This document shows, in pieces, positions 10,441-22,288 of a stretch of DNA of 62,000 nt. Both the position numbers and the translations under genes were made by a program. The stretch comes from Prorocentrum cordatum (lineage: Eukaryota; Sar; Dinophyceae; Prorocentrales; Prorocentraceae): assembly GCA_963575745.1 (NCBI GenBank), contig CAUYUJ010013891.1:385500-447499 (forward strand), in the 5' to 3' direction. The notes beneath the pieces are model-generated. The model saw only the letters and a program-made list of their open reading frames with translations. It searched no databases and had not been told where the DNA came from. Each line of letters opens with the position of its first letter. Position 1 is the first letter of the stretch.

Positions 10441-12815
10441 GAGTTGGGGGCCCCGTTGGGGCCTCTTTGGGGCCTCTTGTGGCCCCTCAGAGACCTTCTT
10501 CGGAGGCCGTCTTGGAGCCCTCTCTCGGCAGACGTGGGTCCTTCGTTGAGCGTCTTGGAGGCCATCTGTAGCGTCTTGGAGGCTTCTTGGGACGTCTTGG
10601 GGCTCCCTTGGGCGATTTTGGGGCGATCCTTGGGGGCTCTTGGGCCGTCTCGGGCCATCGGAAGGCCGAACATACTCAAATGCCACAATCCTTCAAACAC
10701 CATTGGCCTCTTCGGGCCTTCCTGGAGGCTCTGTTCGAGGCCTCTTGGGCCGTCTTGGAAACCTCGTGGGCCCTTTGGGCTGTCTCGGGCCATCTTAGAG
10801 CCATCTTGGGCCGTCTTGGTGGGCTCCTGGCCCGTCTGGCGCAGTCGGAAGCCGCCTTGGGAGCCCATCTGGATCGACTTGGGGCCCTCTTGGGGTGCTC
10901 CAGGGCCGTCTTGGAGGCCATTTTGGGCGTCTCGGAGGCCTCTTGTGTCGTCTTGGGGCCCCCTTGAGGCCGTCTCGGGCGCCTCTTGGGCCGTTATGGG
11001 GCCATCTTGGAGGCCTCTTGGGCGATCTTGGGGCGATCTGTGGAGTCTCTCGGGCCGTCTCGGGCCATCGGAAGGCCAAAAAGAAGCAAATGCCAACATC
11101 CTTGACACATACAAAGGGAATCAATGATTTTGACCTCTTCGGGCTTTCCTGCAGGACCTCTTGGAGGCCTCTTGGGCCATCTTGGAGGCCTCTTGGGGGC
11201 GTCTCGGAGCGTCTTGGAGGCATCTTGGACTCATTTAGGCCGTTTTGGATGCCACTTTGGGTCATCTTGGCCGCCTTGGAGGCCATCTTGGCCGTCTTGG
11301 AGGCAATCTTGAGCCGTGCAAGAGAGTGTTTGGTGGGATGGAGGTGGTTGTGGTGCCCCAGGGGGGATTATGTTGTAAAAAGAACCAGCGCCAAACCAGT
11401 AAGATTCAGCACGCGCCAGGCACCCCTGTGGCAAGACCACAGGCGGCGGCGGATCGAAGACGCCTACGGCGAATCACCGCCGCCCCCTGCCTTTTTGGAA
11501 GCGCCTATGTGGCCGAACGTTGAGGCCAGACCTGCCAAGCTATCGGACCATGTGTTCCCCGAATCGGTTTGGAAAGCCTTCGGGGAACACGTGAGCATCT
11601 TGAAGGTCATTTTGGCCGTCTGGAGGCCATTTTGACCGTTTCGGGCCTTCTTGGAGGACGTCTTGGAGGGCTCTTGGGCCGTCTTGGAGGCCATCTTGGG
11701 GCCGTCTTGGGCCTCTTGGGCGATCTTTGGGGGCACTTGGGCCGTCTCGGGTCGTCGGAAGGCCGACACAAACAAGCAAATGCCACAATCCTTCAAACAC
11801 TCAAGGAATATCAATGATTTTGGCCTTGCCGGGCCTTCCTGGAGGCCCTCTTGGAGGCCTCGTGGGCCATCTTAGGGCCATCTTGGGCCGTCTTGGTGGG
11901 CTCCTGGCCCGTCTTGCGCCGTCGGAAGCCGTCTGGGGCGCCTCTCTGGGCCGACTTGGGGCCCTCTTGGGGTGCAGGGCCGTCTTGGAGGCCATCTTGG
12001 GCGTCTTAAGGACCTCCTGGGCCGTCCTGGGGGCCTTTTGGGGCCGTCTTGGGAGCCTCTTGCGTCGTTCTGGGGCCATCTTGCAGGCCTCTTGGGCGAT
12101 CTTTGGGCGATCTTTGGTGGCTCTTGGGCCGTCTCGGGCCGTCGGAAGGCAGAAAAGAAGCAAATGTTAAAATCCTTTAAACACCTGAGGAAATTTATGT
12201 TTTTCGCCTTTTCTGGCCTTCCTGGAGGCCCTCTCGGAGGCCTCTTGGGCCGTCTTGGGCCCGCCTCGAGCCAACTTCGGCCATCTTGGTGGGTTCCTGG
12301 CCCGTCTGATGCCGTCGGGAGCCGTCTTTGGGGCCTCCGGTTTGGGGCCCTCTTGGCGCTTCGGGGCCGTCTTGGAAGTCATCTTGGGCGTCTTGGAAGC
12401 CTCTAGGCCCGTCTTGGGGCCCTCTTGAGGCCGTCTTGGGGGCCTCTTGGGCCTTCATGGGGCCATCTTGGAGACCTCGTGGTTCATCTTGGGGCGATCT
12501 TGGGGGCCTCTTGGGCCGTCTTGAGCCGTCGGAAGGCCGAACAGAAGCAAATGGCAAAATCCTTCAAAACCTATGGGAAATCAATTATTTTGACCTCTCC
12601 GGGTCCTCCTTGAGGACCTCTTGGAGGCTTCTTGGTAGTCTTGGGCCGTCTTGGAGGCCTCTTGGGCGAACTTGGAAGTATCTTGGACTCCCCTGGGCCG
12701 CCTTGGAGGCCGTCTTGGACCATCTTGGGCGGACTTGGAGGTCATCTTGGACCATCTTGGAGGACGTCTTGGGCCAACGTGGCCATCTTGGAGGCCATCT
12801 TGGGCCATCTTGAGC
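10441..12815 (+). repeat. Higher-order CTTGGG minisatellite, unit about 390-405 bp
   Basis: Basic units near 20-30 bp (cttgggccgtcttggaggcc and variants) are punctuated by a conserved linker of about 75 bp that begins gtcggaaggc-ga, passes aagcaaatg and aatccttcaaa, and ends near atcaatgattttg. Linkers start near 10660, 11065, 11750, 12135 and 12525. Spacings are about 405, 685 (which holds an inserted repeat), 385 and 390 bp, so this is a higher-order array. Minus-strand frames read Pro/Lys-rich repeats. Confidence 0.9.
11355..11592 (+). repeat. Dispersed repeat inserted in the minisatellite (fullest copy)
   Basis: Interrupts the higher-order array and explains the one long spacing there (about 290 bp extra). 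The 5' half (to about 11458) matches 12877-12983, sharing aaaagaacca, attcagcacg, ccaggcacccctg and ggcggcggatcga. The 3' half matches 9813-9955 and 20140-20225. It is therefore a mobile or formerly mobile short element. No coding capacity. Confidence 0.75.
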
Positions 12816-12876
12816 GAAAAAATTGGGAATTGAGCTCCTTGAAGATCGTCCCGTGACCCCGGCGGGACGCGCCGGA

Positions 12877-12983
12877 GCCCCAGGGGGAGTTCTTTTGGAA
12901 AAGAACCACAACCAAAACCGAAACCGAAAGGGTTCAGCACGCCAGGCACCCCTGCGATGAATCGACAGGGGGCGGCGGATCGA
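12877..12983 (+). repeat. Dispersed repeat, 5' half, copy 2
   Basis: Matches 11355-11458 (agccccaggggg, aaaagaacca, ggttcagcacg, ccaggcacccctg, ggcggcggatcga). Just after it, gtggccttcggcccatcc resembles a phrase at 17550-17570, so the element may have variable 3' ends. Confidence 0.7.
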
Positions 12984-13067
12984 GTGGCCTTCGGCCCATC
13001 CCGCCACCGCGCGTGGGTTGTAGGTCAAAGACTTCTTGGATTCCTGTTGGAATCTCCTGGGATGCTC

Positions 13068-14190
13068 TTAGATCTTAGAGCGAGATCGCTCCGCTCGCCC
13101 CCGCGAACGGACTCGGTCCTCCCCGGCCGGTTGCCTGCGCTGGGAACGGCGCGGCGAGCGCTCGCGGCCGCTGGCAGCCTCGGGCGCCGCGGGCTGGCCA
13201 CCAGCAGCCTTGGCGGCCCCACTCGGCGCCCCCGCCCGAGCCTTCCCGGCGGCACCCGCCGCCGCCTCCAGCGTCGTCCGCCGCAGGCGCCGCTGCCGCA
13301 GCCGGCGGCGGCGGAGCCGCAGGCCCTGCTGCGGCAGGCGTCGGCGCTGCCTGGGGCACTCGGCCGGGGGTGCAGGGGCGTCCTGGCCTCCGCCAGGCTG
13401 GATCTGCCAGCTGGTGGACGTGACTCTGGATAGGCCCTGCAGCTCGGCCACCATCGCTGCGATCCAGGCCTGGTGTGCAGCGAGTTCGTCCATGGCAGTC
13501 ACGGCCGCACCGCCGCCGCTGAGACCAAGACCCTGCACCAGCACCTGGGACAGGATGGTCTGCACCAGCGCCTGGGGCCGCGGCAGCTCTTGGCATGGGT
13601 TCGTCGGCAGCCCTGGCAGCCGCTTTGGTGGCAGCAGCCTGCGCCTTGGCTGCCTCCTCCTCGGCCTTGATGAGCGCTTCGATCTTGACGATCGTCTGCG
13701 TCATGGTAGGAAGGTCGCGATCGGCCAACTCTGCATCCACGGCAACCTGCTGCATGTGGGTAGAGCGCCCCGAACTTCGACAGCCCTCTGCACGCGCTCC
13801 TCCGCCTGCTTGTGGGCCTTTTGCTGCGTGCCAAGTTGGGACCTCAGGCCGCTAGCACTTAAGAACACATTCAGCATGGTGGCAAACTCGAGAACTGCAT
13901 TTGCATGGTCTTTGCCAGCATCGTATAAATGATTGATGACCTTATTCAGGGCCTCCAGCTGCGTCTGAGAACAGCTCCGTCTGGAACTCCAGGTCGGCGT
14001 TGGATGCAGTCGCGCCTGGAGGTGCCCTCCATCGGGCACGCTTCCCCGCGGCAGCCGGCAAGGACGGATGTTCAGCAGACCCTTGGCCGAGTGGTGCTCG
14101 TCGGTTAGCTGGCCGGGCTCGAGCCTGTCCTCGTCCTCGTCCTTGTCACCCCTGCCGCGGGCCTTCCGGACGGGGCTAGGACGAGGATAA
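13068..14190 (-). pseudogene. Ala/Gln-rich coding remnant, possibly a retroelement ORF1
   Basis: Reading on minus from about 14190, several frames in series give protein-like stretches: a charged segment (GDKDEDEDRLEPGQLTDEH), a helical segment with LEALNKVINHLYDAGKDHANA and QLGTQQKAHKQAEERVQRAVE, then DLPTMTQTIVKIEALIKAEE followed by Ala-rich repeats, and finally AVTAMDELAAHQAWIAAM with a low-complexity Gln/Arg/Ala tail. The pieces sit in different frames, so at least two frameshifts are needed. The Ala-rich coiled-coil look fits a nucleic-acid-binding ORF1 or a structural protein. I do not recognise the family. It lies between a dispersed repeat and unique DNA with no RT nearby. Confidence 0.4.
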
Positions 14191-14194
14191 ATCT

Positions 14195-14330
14195 GTTCCA
14201 GAGCGTTCCGGAGCGCACTCAGAGCGTTCGGAAACGCTCTGAGAAGACCGCGGCGCCCGATTCATCCTCCAGAGCCGCCGGATCTCAGAGATTCCGGATT
14301 TCGTCCTGGCTTCGTCCCAGGCCTTGCTTC
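14195..14330 (+). repeat. Dispersed repeat pair member A
   Basis: Shares with 19070-19215 the phrases ttccagagcgt, cgcggcgcccgat-catcctccaga, ccgcc-gat-tcagagat and the following gattt-tcctgg-cctcgtc. Same orientation, moderately diverged. Confidence 0.6.
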
Positions 14331-15127
14331 CTCCCTCCTCCGCGGGCTCTGCCCACGCGGTCGGGCACGGCACTGCCAGCACGCCGAGGAGAGTGAGCGG
14401 GGGGTCAGGGAGCCTTTCCGGCCATGCTGGGGCCGCGCTGTCGACGGTCCATGCGGTCGGCCTGTGACGTGGAGCGGCGGCAGAAAGCGGGGCCGATTGT
14501 GCGGACATTGGCGCGTAAGCTGCTCACGTTAGGTCGCGGGTACGCGCCCTCGTTTCCACTCGCGGGCGAAACACATATCCGTATCCGTGGCCTCGCGGGC
14601 TGGGCCCGGGGGCCGCGACCCCGCGGATTCGGGGCGTTTTTATGAAGCTGCACCGCGCGGGACGTATCCGTACGACCGCGTATTCGCGGGTTCGCGCCCC
14701 GGAATGCAGACGGATATGTTCGCCGCTCGTGATCCACCATAGCCTGCCGCGCTGGCGGCCCGTACAAGCCACCGCGCGAGGTCGCGTCCATCGTCGCTCA
14801 CTTCTTGCAGCTGCACGTGACAGGAGACCAAGCAGGCCCAGCAGGAGCCCACGCTTCCACAGCGGCTGCGCCTTGGCGGCTGTGATTCCGCTGGAGCCGT
14901 CGCAGCGCCTCTTTAAGCTAGAGCTGAGCTTGCTGGCGTGCACCACGAGCTCTCTGGCATCGGGCTGGCTCCTTCACCCACCCTGCGTGAACACGGTTTT
15001 CTCGGGGCAGCGCTATGGCGGCGGCCGCGCCCGAAAACACGTCTGGCAGCAGTCCCGATGAGAGGGGGGTGCGGGTGCTAGGTACCCACTCCCAAGCTCC
15101 TCGAGCCGGGACGGCGACTGACGAACA
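14331..15127. other. GC-rich spacer, no gene recognised
   Basis: Open frames on both strands (for example 14642-15061 plus, 14524-14946 minus) overlap each other and show no domain. A Cys/His pattern or signal peptide is not visible. Confidence 0.4.
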
Positions 15128-15128
15128 C

Positions 15129-15207
<79 letters not shown>

Positions 15208-17025
15208 TGATGGTGATGGTGATGGTGATGGTGATGAGGATGAGGATGAGGATGAGGATGAGGATGAGGATGAGGATGAGGATGAGGATGAGGATGATGA
15301 TGTTGATGCTGATGCTGATGCTGATGCTGATGCTGATGCTGATGCTGATGCTGATGATGATGATGATGATGATGGTGATGGTGGTGATGATGATGGTGAT
15401 AGTGATGGTGGTGATGATGATGATTCTGATGATGGTGATAGTGATGGTGATGATGATGCTGATGATGACGATGTTGATGTTGATGCTGATGACGGTGATG
15501 GTGTCATGGTGGCTCTGTGATGTTGATGTTGATGTTGATGTTGATGTTGATGGTGGTAGTGATGATGATAATGATGATGATGATGATGGTGATGCTGATG
15601 CTGCTGATGATGATGATCATGCCGATGCTGATGACGATGATGATGATGAGGAGGATGATGATGGTGTTGCTGATGATGATGATGCTGATGATGATAGCGG
15701 TGATGGTTGTGACGACGACGATGATGATGATAATGACGATGATGGTGGTGCTGGTGCTGGTGGTAGTGGTGCTGATGACGATGATGACGATGACGATGAC
15801 GATGCTGATGCTGGTGCTGATGATGCTGATATTGAGAATGATGATGACCATGTTGGTGATGCTGGTGATGAGGATGATGCAGATGATAATGCTGATGATG
15901 ATGCTGATGACAATGACGATGACGATGTCGATGATGCTGATGCTGATGCTGATGATGATGATGCTGATGCTGATGATGATGCTGATGCTGATGATGATGC
16001 TTCTGATTATGATGAGATGGCGACTACGACGACGATGACGATGCTGTTGATGATGACGATAGTGACGATGCTGATGACGAAGCTGATGATGACGGTGATG
16101 ATGATTAGACTACTGTTTTTTCAGAGGATTGAGGTGATGGTGGTGACGATGATGGTGGTGGTGGTGATGTTGATGATGATGATGATGCGGATGCTGATGA
16201 TGTTGATGATGATGCTGATGATGGTGCTGCTGCTGATGACGATGATGACTACGACGATGGTGCTGATGACGATGCTGATTAGGATGATGCTGATTATGAT
16301 GATGAGGACGATGATGACGAAGACGATGCTGATGATGACGATGCTGATGATGAGACTGCCGATTTTTCTGATGACGATGAGGTGATTGTGCTGATGATGC
16401 TGATGACGATGATGCTGATGATGATGCTGACGCTGATGATGATGGTGGTGATGATGATGCTGATGACGATGCTGATGTTGGTGATGATGATACTGATGAT
16501 GTTGATGATGACGATGATGCGGATGATGATGGTGGTGATGCTGGGGGTGGCGGCGGTGATGATGATGCTGATGGTGATGATGATGCTGATGTTGATGCTG
16601 CATGGTAACGATGATACCAATAATAATGATGCTGTGGATGACAGTGGTGATGGGCATTCTACTGATGGTGGTGGTGGTGGTAATGATGCGCTGCTGCTGG
16701 GGATTCAAAATGACTGTAGTACTGATGAGGGTGATGAATGAGAATGACGATGTTTGTTTGTGCTGCTGATGACGATGCTTATGCCGATGATGACGACGAT
16801 GAGCTGCTGTTGCTGATGATGATGTTGTGGATGATGAGGATGTCGTTGGTGGTGCGGGAGACGATGCATGTGATGCGGCTGCTGATGGTGAGGATGGCGA
16901 TGTCGATGGCGATGACGACGATGATTATGATGAGTATGATGAGTGTGATGATGAGGAGGATGAGGCGGAGGAGAATGAAGAGGAGGAGGAGGAGGAGGAG
17001 AAGGAGGAGGAGAAGACGGAGGAAC
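15128..17025 (+). repeat. Long GAT array with hexamer blocks, ending in GGA
   Basis: Pure GAT (15128-15207) is followed by distinct hexamer blocks: gatggt (15209-15235), gatgag (15233-15295), gatgct (15305-15353) and gatgtt (15518-15551). A degenerate GAT array continues to about 16740 and on to 16965, with GGA to about 17020. Phase is largely kept, so a 456-codon Asp/Met frame exists but is not a gene. Confidence 0.93.
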
Positions 17026-17108
17026 ACATAGCGATGTATGGGATGGGCGGGTATTTTGGAAGCCTTGACGAACATTATTTGTCATCCAAGTAAGCTGTTT
17101 AGGAGCCA

Positions 17109-17489
17109 TCAGGAAACATCCAGAATGCTTTGCGGCAGTTCAAACGCCTTTGAGGAGCAGTCCACAAGCCGCCCGAAGTATTCGAGCACTGTCTGGAAGA
17201 CTTCCTCCTTTTCCTTTCCTTCGCCCTCCCGATACTTCTTCTCAGATGCGGGTGGGTTTTGCCCTTCAGATGGTATGGGCAGACATGGGCGGTGGGGGCT
17301 TGCAGGGATCGACAGATGAGGATGAAAAGGGGAGTGGAAGCACAGCGGCAGGTGCAGCAGAGGATCGTGAAGGCTGCCTGCGACATTGCCGGCATTGGTG
17401 CCGGCATCATCTAGCGCTCCGAGGGTTGCGCCCTGCTCGAGAGGGCCGAAAGAGGGACCAAATGAAGGTGGGACGATGGCTGACATCAC
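17109..17489 (-). CDS. Unrecognised open frame with ordinary C-terminal segment
   Basis: A 126-codon minus frame. The last third (REGEGKEKEEVFQTVLEYFG and LVDCSSKAFELPQSILDVS) has mixed composition like a real protein end, while the first part is Pro/His-rich. No domain, partner or neighbouring gene supports it, and the start is arbitrary. It may be a fragment of a decayed gene. Confidence 0.15.
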   Translation of the reverse strand: MMSAIVPPSFGPSFGPLEQGATLGALDDAGTNAGNVAGSLHDPLLHLPLCFHSPFHPHLSIPASPHRPCLPIPSEGQNPPASEKKYREGEGKEKEEVFQTVLEYFGRLVDCSSKAFELPQSILDVS

Positions 17490-17609
17490 GTCGCATTACT
17501 TTTGATCAGATTTCGCTGTTGGTTTCGCCGCGAACGTTGTCGTCCTATAATGGCCTTCGGCCCAATCTGCCACCGTTCCTTGGTTGTGGGTCCTGGGCTT
17601 GCAGGATGT

Positions 17610-18170
17610 TCGTTGGGATGTCGCAGGGGTCCTCTTAGGGGGGCCGTTTGGAGGCCTCTTGGGAGCCGTTTTGGGGTCTCTTGAGGCGTCTTGAGGGCCT
17701 CTTGGTGGTCTCTTGGGCTCTCTTAGGGGGCCTCTCGGCTCCAAGGGGCATTTAGGGGGCATCTCGGGGCAGAAGAGTAGGATTTTCCGTTTGTGCTCCC
17801 CCTCTTGGGCCCTTCTTTGGGCTGTTTTTGGGCCCTTTTGGGCCGTCCTGGGCGACTCTGGGGCCGTCTCGGAGTCCTCTTGGGCTGTCTGTGAGCCCTC
17901 TTGGGGGCCTCTTGGGCCGTCTTGGGGCGGTCTTGGGGGCCTCTTGGACCGTCTTGTAGCGTAGGGAGCTCCAAACGTCGAGGGCCTCCCAAACACTGGA
18001 ATACCCAAGCAGAATCAATGATTCTGGCTTCTCGGGGCCCTCTGGGAAGTGCTCTCGGAGGCCTCTTGGGGCATCTTGGGGGCGTCTGAGACCATCTGGA
18101 GGGCATCGTAGCCAGTCCGGAAGCCTTCTGGGGCCGTCTCGGGGCACTCCTGGTTTTCGGGCCATTTTTG
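17610..18170 (+). repeat. CTTGGG-type minisatellite block
   Basis: Same family as 10441-12815, with cctcttgggg and gccgtcttgggg units. A linker-like atcaatgattctggcttctc lies near 18014, matching the end of the higher-order linker elsewhere. G-rich strand plus. Confidence 0.8.
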
Positions 18171-18179
18171 ACAGTGTCA

Positions 18180-19069
18180 CAGCCCCGGAGGCCCACGCGA
18201 CACACCCCAGCAGCGCCCGGGACTGCCCAGGGCGGCCTGGGAAACCGGGTGTCCAGGTTTTTGAGAGCCTTGCAACCCTCTACCTCCCAGGACTGCATGA
18301 GCCTTGGGGCACTCCACTTCGTGCCAGAGGCATGGTGGCGGATTTGTGGCAAGCGTCGTCTGTCGAACAGAGCTCGTTGTTTGTTTGTCGGGCAGTGTCA
18401 GTATCGTCTCTATAGATCGGGAGACGCCAACTGTGCACCTACACCGGTCCTTTTGCCAGGCCCATCCTGGGCCAGGGATTGGTGTACACACCCTGCTGCC
18501 CGGGCCCAGGATGGGTCCAGGCCCCGCTGGCCCCCTCCTGCATTGACGGGGGCCCCAAGTCGGGGGGCCAGGATCGGTGGGAGGTGCAGGTGCAGGCACG
18601 CTGGCCCCCCACCCCTTTTCAAGCTTCAGCTCGCCAGGATGGGTGTGGGTGCTCAGCTGGCCCCCTCCTGCATTGACGCTGGTCCCATTTCGGGCGCCCC
18701 AGCCTGCGAGCCAGCGTCACCGCCGCTTTCCCCTCCCCAACCCGCGGCCCCTCGAGTTTCAAGTTCTGGCCGTTCGAGTGTGCCGGCTCCCTGTTTCAGC
18801 CAGCCGCTCAGGCCCGAGGGTGCCGCGCCTCCACCGGCTCGGCCTGGAGGTGGACAGAGAGCTAGAAGGCCTCACAGCCACACAAATTTTCGGGCGCCCG
18901 TGGGCGATTTGTTCTGGCGGGTCCAGGACCAGGAGAACTCGTTCTGGAGCGTCCTCGTCTCGCGCAACGCCGCCGCTTCGCATCCAAGATTTTCAAAGCA
19001 AAGGATGAGCCAGCCTGGCATTGGCAAGAAAAAGAAATGGTAACACATGTGGAGGAGAACAAACAAACC
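18180..19069. other. GC-rich spacer with an internal direct duplication
   Basis: The phrase ctggccccctcctgcattga occurs near 18528 and 18658 with related flanks (ccaggatgggt), a two-copy tandem of about 130 bp. Open frames run through both strands (18168-19043 plus, 18177-18599 minus) but have Pro/Gly/Ala-rich composition and no recognised domain. Confidence 0.5.
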
Positions 19070-19215
19070 GTTCCAGAGCGTCCCAGAACGCTCGCGGCGC
19101 CCGATGCATCCTCCAGAACCGCCAGATGTCAGAGATCCCGATTTATGCTGGTCCGATTTTGTCCCGGTCCTGGCCTCGTCTCATTCTCCGCTGGCGCCCT
19201 GAGCCCTTCCTGCCG
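19070..19215 (+). repeat. Dispersed repeat pair member B
   Basis: See 14195-14330: same order of shared phrases over roughly 130 bp in the same orientation. Confidence 0.6.
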
Positions 19216-20139
19216 AATTTGGCGCGGCGTGCGAAAAGTGCAGTGCTGGCGGAGGAATATTCCACGGGAGTCCGAAAGTTTGTGCTTGTGTGTTCTTCCT
19301 TGGCTCCGGATGTACAATTTTTTCATGGAGAGAGAGCTCTCGTTCCGCTCCGCTCTCCGCTGCTCTGTCGACCATCCCGTGCGGTGGTTCCCCTCCCTGC
19401 CTGCGCCGCGGCTGCTGCTGCTGCTGTTGCTGCTGTTGCTGCTGCAACCTTCCCCTCTTTCCCCTCCCTCCTTCCTCCCATTTTTGTGAGCACGGGTCCC
19501 TCCCCGTGCTGGAAAAGCGTAGCAGATGCTGGCATGAGTTCGCGGTAGGCCTGTGGCATCAGCCGTCTCAGCGGCCACAGGCGCTCGGTTCGAGCGTTCC
19601 TTCAGGGGTCTCACCATGCTAGTGCCAAATTGACGCTTAGGACCCCCAAGAGCAGAGTCCATAGTCTAATCCTCCATCCTCCCCTGTACTTCCTTGCTGA
19701 CTGTGCTTCAACGCAGGATGCTGCTGCGGTGCCGTTCCCAGTCCAGAGTCCACTGGTGCCTCAGCCACACCAGGCGGACGTAATGTCTTACTACACGACT
19801 CGCATGTTCAGTCACAAGAACTTCAAGGTTTACCCTCCACCCAATCCTCAGTTCGCACACGGTAGGGCCACGTACTCATTCTTAGCCTCTCTTCTGTCAG
19901 GCGCCGAGAAGTGCACACACAATAGCAACTAGATCAATAACTTCATTTGGCTGGTTTTACTATGCGCGTGCTCTCGATGGTCACTGGCATAGTTTGCCTA
20001 TTGGGATACCTCACTCGCACTGCCACAACTGCGGAATGGCGACAACGTGTCTTGCGGGCGGAGTCCGTGGAGGTCCGCCATACGAAATGTTCTCGCTGAC
20101 CAGGTGGCAATACAATGCCCCTCCACCTCTCCCCTCACA
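19216..20139. other. Unique spacer with a CTG run
   Basis: A ctg/ttg run at about 19409-19445. The rest is unique DNA with short overlapping frames and no recognised domain. Confidence 0.4.
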
Positions 20140-20225
20140 ATATTATCGAAGACGTGTGCGGCGAGTCATTGCCGCCCCCTGCCATTTGGACACGCCTCCT
20201 GTGGCCAGAGCTGTCAGGAATATTG
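20140..20225 (+). repeat. Dispersed repeat, 3' half, copy 3 (truncated)
   Basis: Shares atcgaagac, gcggcgagtca and tgccgccccctgcc in the same order as 9813-9955 and 11443-11592. Diverges after about 85 bp. Confidence 0.65.
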
Positions 20226-20389
20226 ACGAAAGGTGCAGGCGCTTGTGCGACATGCGTTAGCAGTTTAACCGTCACTTATTGCTGCAGGGCCATGGGGCGC
20301 ACAGGAGCTGGGATCCGCAGGGATGCCCTCAACGTAATGCTCGGGTGGCCGATGGTACATGTTCCACGAGTTTAGAGACGTGCTACCTC

Positions 20390-21235
20390 CTGAAAAAGAG
20401 GCCCTCTGTGGTTGCTCTCGTCGGGACCCTCTGGGGTCTTCTTAGGGGCTTTCTGGGACACCCTTGGGCCATCTGGGGGGCCCTTATAGGCCGCCTGGGG
20501 GCATTGTTGGGTCGTCTGGCGCCTTCGGAGGTCGTCTTGGGGGCCTTTCTGTGCCGTCTTGCGGCCCTCTCCGGGGCCCTTGAAAGCTGTCTTTGGCCTC
20601 TCTTGAGCCGTCTTGGGGCCTTCTCAGGTCGTCTTGCGGCCCTCGTGGGGTCCTCCTGCGGACCTTGTAGGCTGTCTTGGGCTGGTGTTGGGGGCATCTT
20701 GGGCCATCTTGGGCGCTCGCTAGTGTGGAAACGCGAGGGTCCGAAACTGACTCAACCAGGATAAGTACTTTTGCCTTGTTTTTTTTCTCGGGGCCCTTTG
20801 AGCACTTCTCGGAGGTCTTGGGGGTCTCCTGGATCAACATGCGTTGTTGTTGCAGCGTCTTGGAGCATCGTGGCCGTCTCGGACGCGTATTAGAGGCCTC
20901 ACTGAGAAGTCTTGAACACCTCGGGCAAACCTGGAGGCGTCTTGGAGGCCAAGTAGGCCCGACTAGCCAACGAGATACAGGGTACTGCAAATGGCCTGTG
21001 GGAATCTAGTGGCCGTCGGCCCATCCCAGCCTTTTGGGCCTCTTAGGAGCTTCTGAGGCTTCTTTAGGGCCTCTTGGGGGCCTGTTGGCGGTCTGGGAGG
21101 TCATCTTTGTGCGGAGGTCTCGGAATGTTAGTTCGTGCTCTCCACGTTCAGCCACTCTTGGGGCCTCTTGGGCAGCCTTGTTGGCCTCTTGGGCCGTCTT
21201 GGGTTTCTCGTGGGGCCTAACAGAGACGCACCAAG
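20390..21235 (+). repeat. CTTGGG-type minisatellite, diverged
   Basis: Units such as cttgggccatctggggggcc and gtcttggggcc. Interrupted by non-repeat DNA near 20720-20810 and 20975-21040. G-rich strand plus. Confidence 0.75.
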
Positions 21236-21839
21236 AGACACGACAACTATATCACAAGGCGCCACTTTAGCAGAAACTTCAGAGCCTTGCGCCCCGAGGG
21301 GGTTGCGGAGGGTTTCTGGGGCAGGCTGGGCGTCACCGACAGTCAGGTCGAACAACTCGAGGTGTTAAGCTGCTCCTTGCCTGCATCGTCATTCTGCCAG
21401 CAGTCCCCTATCGTTGCAGGCATCTCAAGATGGGCAAACCACTTCGCCGGTGCCGTGTGGAAACCTGGAGTCCCTCCCAGCTGGGACTGGAGGCTGCTCA
21501 TGACATCAGCGGCCCCGACAGCTTCACGAGTGCATGAGTTTGATCAGTGCGAGCTCTGGCCTGCTGGCTTGCCATTGGACTCCTCTGGGCGTTCACCAGA
21601 ACACCCGTATTCTCACTCTGCGCACGGCCCTTTTGTTTCCAACCACATCGTTGTTCCTCGCAACCATGGCAAATGCAGCCACCTACGTGGTACACACCAT
21701 ACCCTAAACCACCTGCGCCTCACCCCAGCGCTCTCACCGGACCGCGCTCATTCCATGGCCGCGCTTCGCCCGATGAGAGATTGCCCTGGCCGCGGGGCTT
21801 GGCCTACGGGAGCAGCTCATTCCATGTTTCGTCTGCGCT
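21236..21839. other. Unique spacer, no gene recognised
   Basis: A 184-codon plus frame (21287-21841) and overlapping alternatives have no recognisable domain. Confidence 0.35.
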
Positions 21840-22002
21840 AAACCTTGATGGTAAGGATGACCGACTTTCCAAGGGTACCCTTGCATCCTTGCCCCTTCGG
21901 ACATCTTCGGTCCATCCTCAATGACTTTCGATGGCCAGCCTCGACATGGGCGTCCAAGGCCCTTGCATCCTTACCGCGCATCCTGACTGTGCGGGTTGAT
22001 TG
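21840..22002 (+). mobile_element. Pogo-like MITE, copy 1 (left end damaged)
   Basis: About 163 bp, related to 22118-22288 and 25856-26026 through gatggtaaggatgac-gactttcca and ccttgcatccttgcccctt. The right end reads gggttgattg then TA, the expected inverted terminus. The left terminus has lost its first bases. Non-coding. Confidence 0.75.
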
Positions 22003-22117
22003 TATGGTCCGCCGAGGTGGACACCCTCGTGCCGCTCTGATCAGTTTGGCCCCTACCAGTGTAGACTTTGGCGCACGCCTGCCCTGCCCAGATCCTTTTG
22101 ACCTTAGTTCGCACGCA

Positions 22118-22288
22118 CAGTCAATCTTGATAGTAAGGGTGAAAGACTTTCCGAGTTTACCCTTACACCCTTTCCCTTGGGCCCATCCGTGGCCGCTTTC
22201 ATTGGCCGCGCCCCGCTCGCAAAGTGTCGGCATGGCCTTTCAAGACCCACGCACCCTTATCGTGCGTTCTCGTTATGCGGGTTGACTG
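22118..22288 (+). mobile_element. Pogo-like MITE, copy 2
   Basis: 171 bp, the same length as the copy at 25856. The left end starts cagtcaatcttgatag and the right end is the inverse of cagtcaacccgcataacg. It is followed by TA at 22289-22290, while the left flank is CA instead of TA. The internal sequence (ggccgcgcc-cgctcgca-agtgtcggcatggcctt) is shared with copy 3. Confidence 0.85.

Noticed and set aside
18168-19043. 291-codon plus frame
   Set aside because: GC-rich, Pro/Ala/Arg-biased, overlaps open minus frames and contains a direct duplication. No domain recognised.
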